From Ischnura elegans (taxonomy: Eukaryota; Arthropoda; Insecta; Odonata; Coenagrionidae): DNA of 64,000 nucleotides. Of this stretch, positions 59,201-64,000 are shown piece after piece (the stretch's first letter is position 1; each line of letters opens with the position of its first letter). The DNA is taken from positions 98,566,566 through 98,630,565 of the forward strand of contig NC_060251.1 in NCBI RefSeq assembly GCF_921293095.1. The letters run 5' to 3'. Made by a program: the position numbers and the translations under genes. The notes under the pieces were generated by a model. It ran no database searches. It saw only the letters and a program-made list of their open reading frames with translations, and had not been told where the DNA came from.

Positions 59201-61445
59201 GAATGTTTAAATTGACTAAATTCGTCATATCCTATCAAAACCAGTTCACTCTTGTTTCATACATAGCATTACCGAAATGTTTGCAGTTCATTTATATATG
59301 CATTGAGTTTAATACTTGTATCATGATATCAATTAATTTGTTTTAAATTTTTTATTGATGATCCTTGAAAAGGAACAACATTCTTTTTCTTGACAAAGTT
59401 AACAAAATCAAAAAAATCCATTTAAAATCGCTAATCGTAATGAATAAACACGTATAATGAGATGATTCGTTGCTTTTGATTGGCAATTTTCGCTAAGCAC
59501 ACCTAATTTAATAAGTACAATACTTAACCTTTTGGTACTCAATTAATATGGATTTTGATTGAATAGCAATGAATTTGAACTCAAAATATTTCACATGTCC
59601 AAGGATTTTTCAACCGCAATACTAGCTAGCGGATAATAACTTGTGTTTACAGTTTTCCGAAACGCAATATTTTAAAAAGAAATATGAATCGCTAGGCCAA
59701 AACAAATACGGAATTTGTTCTATTTATTAATGAAATTGCTGCAAAAATTAAATTATTAAAAATATTATTTTATTAATGAAATTTGTTGAAAGATAACGGG
59801 ATTTTAATTTTATTTAATCTCGTGGTAGTATTAATATAATTTTTCGCGATAACAGCAGTAAAAGATCACGATAATTGAGAAATATTTAGGAGTAAAACTG
59901 CCTGTTTTCTGGCTTTTTCAATCCTTGATTCTCTATGCTATCTCGCAAAAAAACTAAAAATCGCTTCTTCCTAGCTTTTGTGTAAGAATTCAGCCCTCGT
60001 TCATATTTTCTAATTGTTGAAAACATTTCCTTTCAAGCAAACAGAGTTCAATAAGTTAAACACCGTCAAATGAGAGGGCCTTAAGCACAAAAACTCGCCA
60101 GGGGATATTTTATTCGCAGTAAAAACAAGCTAGCTAAAAATCTAAAAGTGTGAGTTATCACAAAAGTAAATAAATTTGATACAAAATGTACAGCTCTGCA
60201 ACGTCCATGTTTCTCCCCAAGAAATTTGAGCCTTTTGACTCTAAATCAAAATTCATGTGTGTAATTTAAAAAGATAATTTTTCGTTTAACCTTAAAATTC
60301 CAGCATTTATCAAAAGAGTAATTATATTGCTACCTTAGCTTGGTCAGTATACTGCAGACACCCAGAACATTACTGGGCTTATTAGGCCCATTGAATAATA
60401 CACGAGGCTAGTTTAGCATGTTTAGGGTTTATTTCTACAAAACTCCTCCTAACACGCTACTATATAAATTAGTGTAGTTTAGCGGGAAGCCCCTATAAAA
60501 AGAGTTCGCGTTCTTTCTTTCCTGACATCCAAGGGACCAGTGACAGAATTGAAGTAGCCACGGGATAAGCTAGAGTAACTTCGTAAGAATACGCGCTCTG
60601 AAGAATAGGGAAGTCCACCAGCCCAATGCGAACATTTTTAAGATACCACGCGATTTAGCATTTTTAAAAATTTGATTCCAATTTTTTTCTTTGCTGGCTA
60701 ATATTTTATCCGAGAGGAAATTTTTGAAGAAAAAAATAATTATAGTAATTTAATAAAAAAACCGCATGATCAATACAAACATACTACTGCGATAAAAAAG
60801 AGGGTGGCTGGTACCCTTTTATTAAAAATAAACCCATGGCAGGTGGTCTTTGGTTCATGACGTCCCAATAATTTTAAATGAATTTCCTTTGTCAGAAAAT
60901 AATTTTAATTGTGCATCTGATCTTTAAAAAGTAAAAGAATGGCCGCAAAGTTGAAAAAACTAAAAATGTCCAATTAAATATTTCAAAAATATCCAGCAGT
61001 CCTGCATAATCGTATTTATAAAATATTATCCAGAAGTTACCATAAAAAAAACGATATTTAAAAAGGGTACGTCTATTTTGTTCTCCCCTTCATTTTGTCT
61101 CTTATTTTCTGCATCACAGCGAAACAGCATTATTGTATCGAAATCTTTATATTTTATAGTCTTGCCTATAAAGTTCTTGGGTTTTGTAAAATGTAATCCT
61201 GCCTTTTCTCTACCTCACAATTTTTTTCATACTTTTCGTTAAACTCATTTTATTTTTATTTGCAATCGATTACGGCTCACAGAAATTATCGAATAATTTA
61301 CTGCACGCAATACACTACTATTTAGCTTGTACTCACTCTGAGCGCAGAGGGCTGGCACTGGAGGTTCAAGGATCCTTCCGTTGACGAACTGTGCGCTCGC
61401 CGACGCCGACAGCGCCACGACCAAGAAGATCAGTGCAGGCAGCAT
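53075..61445 (-). CDS. Secreted C-type lectin 2 (QPD/WHD type), four coding exons
   Basis: Spliced gene of 214 codons: exons 61445-61337, 57025-56846, 54335-54182 and 53276-53075 with phases 1, 1, 2, exactly as in lectin 1. It encodes signal peptide MLPALIFLVVALSASASA and one carbohydrate-recognition domain: YYFSWKDPATANVEEDW, WCRMRCMDLVSPETRAEN, WTSGRVCDFKGCDRPDLQP, NGWFWTAEL, then QPDNRE (153-158) and WHDVAC (182-187). As in lectin 1, QPD suggests galactose-type binding and WHD replaces WND. A noncoding first exon and TATA promoter lie upstream (61964-62020). Sharply GC-richer than its introns. Likely secreted; a role in immunity or cuticle cannot be decided from sequence. Confidence 0.95.
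53277..54181. other. Lectin 2 intron, no feature recognised
   Basis: Unmarked intron between the last two coding exons. Confidence 0.4.
54182..54335 (-). CDS. Lectin 2 middle exon
   Basis: Codes KQRYIWTSGRVCDFKGC, DRPDLQPRRVNGWFWT and AELKKLDPAFNDWSRSG. Acceptor TTTCCATAG, donor GGGGG|GTAAGC, phase 2. Confidence 0.93.
54336..55286. other. Lectin 2 intron with a SINE remnant
   Basis: About 54520-54610 carries, on the - strand, GAGATCCGGGTTCGAATCCT (B box) and an A-box-like stretch, a decayed tRNA-derived SINE. The rest is unmarked. Confidence 0.45.
55287..55621. mobile_element. hAT-type MITE, family A, decayed
   Basis: Starts GGTCGTACCCAGGATCAAAA with GGGGGGGCAAGCC, and ends near CCCCCGCAGGATAGGC, the reverse of the copy at 18-396. 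No clear duplication left. Confidence 0.6.
55622..56285. other. Lectin 2 intron, no feature recognised
   Basis: AT-rich; an open frame near 55718-56026 (-) has no recognisable motif. Confidence 0.35.
56846..57025 (-). CDS. Lectin 2 exon: first half of the lectin domain
   Basis: Codes KIHETFNGKGYYFSWKDP, EEDWLGGRNWCRMRCMDL and SPETRAENDYIKTRILE. Acceptor GAATCGCAG, donor GAAG|GTAAGA, phase 1 at both ends. Confidence 0.93.
57026..58133. other. Lectin 2 first coding intron, part
   Basis: Unmarked apart from a slightly GC-richer patch at 57600-57800 with an unremarkable open frame. Confidence 0.35.
58660..58895 (-). other. GC-richer open segment of unknown nature
   Basis: On the - strand an open frame of about 75 codons runs GYVNVTNRLYPDLFVKRK, then FNTCSNTARDISAQGCG and LSIPCHGNLFSLTYK to a stop. 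Base composition is richer in G and C than the intron around it, and there are several cysteines and an NVT site. It lies where a duplicated lectin exon might have been, but does not resemble the lectin. Unknown. Confidence 0.3.
58896..61336. other. Lectin 2 first coding intron, remainder, nothing recognised
   Basis: About 2.4 kb of AT-rich intron with no transposon, tandem repeat or coding segment that I can support. Confidence 0.45.
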
Positions 61446-61461
61446 GCTGGAACCAGTGGTG
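61337..61461 (-). CDS. Lectin 2 exon with start codon and signal peptide
   Basis: Exon 61461-61337; coding from 61445. Codes 36 residues, MLPALIFLVVALSASASA and then QFVNGRILEPPVPALCAQ. Acceptor TTTTTACCATTCCCAG just 16 nt before the ATG; donor CAGA|GTGAGT. Confidence 0.92.
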
Positions 61462-61963
61462 CTGGGAATGGTAAAAAGCAACAATAGAATTGAGATAATG
61501 CGACCCAGTACTTCTCAGTGAAACCACGATTGTAACAATGAAGGATTCTCTAGTGTGCCTCAATAATTATGTTGTCAACAAGCGCGTACTTAAATTTGTT
61601 TACAAAAGCCACCACTCGCGTCGCTGACGGGCATAGTGATCCGAATCTTCGTCGAGAAATAAGCTATAATTTAAGGGCAATCAATTTTAATGTATTTCTT
61701 GATAATGTGACTTGTCTACTTCATTACTTTTCAATAACATGCCTCGCGAGTTCAAATAATATATTGAAAATATTGAGAATGAATGGATCGTTCTGCACTC
61801 AACGTCGCGGTGCGGACATTTTTGAAAACCGATTAAAATGCACCCAAATTGTCAACATAAATCAAGCTTATTCGGGACGGACTGGGGCCTCCTCTATGTA
61901 GGCTCCATGGTTTGAGCACTCGTGACTCGTTTGAGCACTGCACCAATATTCCTGCACACTTAC

Positions 61964-61990
61964 CGATCAGTCGAAACTTTCCACCTCTGA
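61964..61990 (-). other. Noncoding first exon of lectin 2
   Basis: From the initiator TCAGAGG (61990-61984) to the donor CTGATCG|GTAAGT at 61964. Only about 25 nt, so the start site is inferred from the TATA spacing. Confidence 0.5.
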
Positions 61991-62022
61991 CTTGCGAGAC
62001 GGGACTCGAGTGCTTATATACC
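61984..62022 (-). promoter_or_regulatory. TATA box and initiator of lectin 2
   Basis: GGTATATAAGC (62022-62012) is followed 31 nt later on the - strand by TCAGAGG, a good arthropod initiator. A strong donor follows and the lectin exon has a matching acceptor upstream of its ATG, so this is likely the main promoter. Confidence 0.65.
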
Positions 62023-62759
62023 TTGCACTCTGTGTCAGGGAGAATTTTTCCTCTTCCACCGCTATTTCTGTAATCGCCTCGATGCGTTGGTCGCGGAGAG
62101 AAGGAGAGAGAAAGTTTTTAAAACATGTGGGAATTTTCCGAAATACGACGTTGGATGTGTCCTTTCCAGTGTTTACGGAGAAACGAGTGGGGAGAGGCAT
62201 AAGGGAAGGAGGGTTGCTTCGGGGCAAAACACGTCATAGAGCAGGACCAATAGTCATCACCAAGGTCCGGCATTGGCTTCCGTCCTTCATTATCCAGTCG
62301 AAATGCAGTTTTGCCGGAAATTTTTCGGGGTAGTTTTGAGTTCTTCCTCTGATAATGATGTTTTTTTTGGGGTGGGCATAACGATGAATCTGAGGTTTTT
62401 TTAACAGAATTTAGCCTTGCAAGATTACAAAAATGGCCAATAGTTGTTAATTTTTTTGGTATTTCTCCATTTAATATGACTAAATCGTCTTTTCACAAAT
62501 AAATTCTCTGCTCGAATGCTTAAAATTTCCTAAAATCAGTTCGAAAATCGATGCATGATTTTTCTTCGAAAAATGGTTTTATATCTGGCGCCATTGCTTA
62601 TGTATGCACGAAGTCATCGAAGTAAAAAAAAACATAGGTGACAGAGAATGTTAAAAATATAAACCAATTATTTTAGATTTAATATTACAGCTAGATTAGA
62701 AGATAAAGAAACAGAAGATATGAGTAACTTGTATGATAGGTGCCACGATGTGGTGGAAA
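62023..62759. other. Upstream flank of lectin 2
   Basis: Moderately GC-rich at 62050-62290, then AT-rich. Regulatory sites may lie here; none can be named. Confidence 0.35.
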
Positions 62760-62769
62760 TTATAAATAT

Positions 62770-62945
62770 TAGTTAAAGAAGACATTGCAATATTTTCTCT
62801 GATTTTATATTTGTAATACGCGTTTCGTTGCTACAACAAAGAAAATGCACTTGAAAATTCTGTGATAACAACGAAACGCGTCGTACAAAAATTAATTCGG
62901 AGGAAATATTGCAATACCTTTCGAAAACTTGGATGATACGAGAGC
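62770..62945. repeat. Inverted repeat with GAAACGCGT motifs
   Basis: ACATTGCAATATTTTCTCTG and ACGCGTTTCGTTG at the left are mirrored by ACAACGAAACGCGTCGTAC and GGAGGAAATATTGCAATAC at the right. A single-arm relative lies at 35250-35320. Part of the GAAAC hairpin motif group. Confidence 0.65.
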
Positions 62946-63269
62946 GGTTTTTTTTCAACCTCTAATAACCCATCAAAATCATCGTACAAGCAACAGGCGA
63001 ATACTCCGCGAATATGGGAAACTGCACTTTATCTGCACCACACGTTCAGGCCATTTCCGACCGTTCAGTGGTTAGTTTAAGTTTAGTGGTAATCTCATTG
63101 ACTATACTGCCTCAATTGATTATTCCGCCAAGTGAGTACTGCGGAGGGACTGCCAGAAAACTCGCCGAATGGCTTCAGCATCGACATGTCTTCACATTTG
63201 TGCCGATAAAAGAGAATTTTTGAGCCAATGCAGCTGCTCAGTGTAAAACATTACGCCATTCAAAACAAA

Positions 63270-63760
63270 ATAACACACATGGTGACTTCTGGATGTGCTC
63301 TGATCCATGACAATGCCCGTCATCTCAACGTTGACGCAGCCCTTGAGCAATTTCAATGGGACATTTTTGATCACCCGCCGTGCAATGTCGAACTATTGCC
63401 GTGTGACTTCCATCTTTGCGCTGAAACGAAGATTTAGCTTTGAGGGCTTTTCAAACGGCCGATGAACTTCAGGGCAAAGGCAAAATTCATCTAAAGTCAT
63501 CGGCGGCAACATCTTATGAAGAATGTATAGCAAAGTCCGTCCACAGGCATGACCAATCGCCGAGGCGATTATGTCGAAAGGATACCACAAGTGTGTCAAT
63601 ATTTAGCTATGAAATTATTTTACAATCAATCACTTCGTCTTCTGTTCATGAGCCATCGGGGCCAGAAAAAAAACGGCCCTCGCACTTACGCCATGAATTT
63701 ATGGAAGCAGCCTCCAGACATCAGCTTCGTGGGAGATTTGCGGATTGCTTATACTGATAT
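63270..63760 (+). mobile_element. Mariner transposase remnant
   Basis: Broken frames give MVTSGCALIHDNARHLNVDA, FQWDIFDHPPCNVELLPCDF, SAATSYEECIAKSVHRHD and RRGDYVERIP, in the order of a mariner transposase C-terminal half. The LIHDNAR aspartate is kept, but the D of the usual SPDLAPSDYHLF stretch sits in a damaged context, and the N-terminal half is absent. Not functional. Confidence 0.8.
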
Positions 63761-64000
63761 TTTGTTGTCAATTTGCGCAAATCGGAAAAGCATTCGAATT
63801 TCATTGAGTCAGCTATATATTTCGTCTGTATAACTTTGAAAGCAAAATTCGTCGTTCCTTTTTGCCATAAATATAGGAACATCCAAAAATGGATCACCAG
63901 AGGATTGTTGCCGCTAAGTTAGTACTCCCCTCAGTAGACGTACTCAGTAAAGTAGTCGCCACCGGGGAAAAATTTTGGGGGGGGGTCTGAAGCTGAATCA

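Overview
The window reads as nuclear DNA of an arthropod, most likely an insect: AT-rich, with small GC-rich coding exons separated by kilobase-scale introns that are crowded with transposon fossils. Three spliced host genes are supported, all reconstructed here by joining exons at matching splice phases. (1) A ten-exon DEG/ENaC sodium channel of the arthropod pickpocket branch on the + strand, 5055-34582, 595 codons, apparently complete. (2) A four-coding-exon secreted C-type lectin on the + strand, 40636-49439, 230 codons. (3) Its paralogue on the - strand, 61445-53075, 214 codons, with a TATA/initiator promoter and a noncoding first exon. The two lectins converge tail to tail, share all three coding intron phases, and both carry QPD plus WHD in the sugar-binding loop.

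Layout. 1-5.05 kb: nested repeats (a LINE tail split by a 2.3 kb piggyBac-type element that itself holds a hAT-type MITE) and then the channel 5' flank. 5.05-34.6 kb: channel gene. Its introns hold MITEs, LINE tails, a deleted mariner, a pogo-like MITE, tRNA-derived SINEs, minisatellites and hairpin repeats. 34.6-40.6 kb: intergenic, again LINE and MITE remains. 40.6-49.4 kb: lectin 1, whose long introns hold a LINE/SINE/hAT nest and a decayed IS630/mariner-like transposase. 49.4-53.1 kb: between the lectins, a tandem array of about 0.73 kb units made from the 3' end of lectin 2, plus a solo LTR. 53.1-62.0 kb: lectin 2 and its promoter. 62-64 kb: intergenic, with a mariner remnant.

Functionally, the channel would be a plasma-membrane cation channel subunit and the lectins secreted sugar-binding proteins; nothing shows that the channel and lectins work together. 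The most unusual signals are: a recurring CTGANGA-hairpin-GAAAC motif (hammerhead-ribozyme-like) at more than ten loci, twice placed about 35 bp behind a TATA box; a copy of the flanks of channel exon 2 with the exon missing; the 3'-end array of lectin 2 with a relic of its last exon; and four Harbinger-like MITEs that share a palindromic core although the rest has diverged. Coordinates of repeats without target-site duplications are approximate. No database search was possible, so family names rest on recognised motifs.
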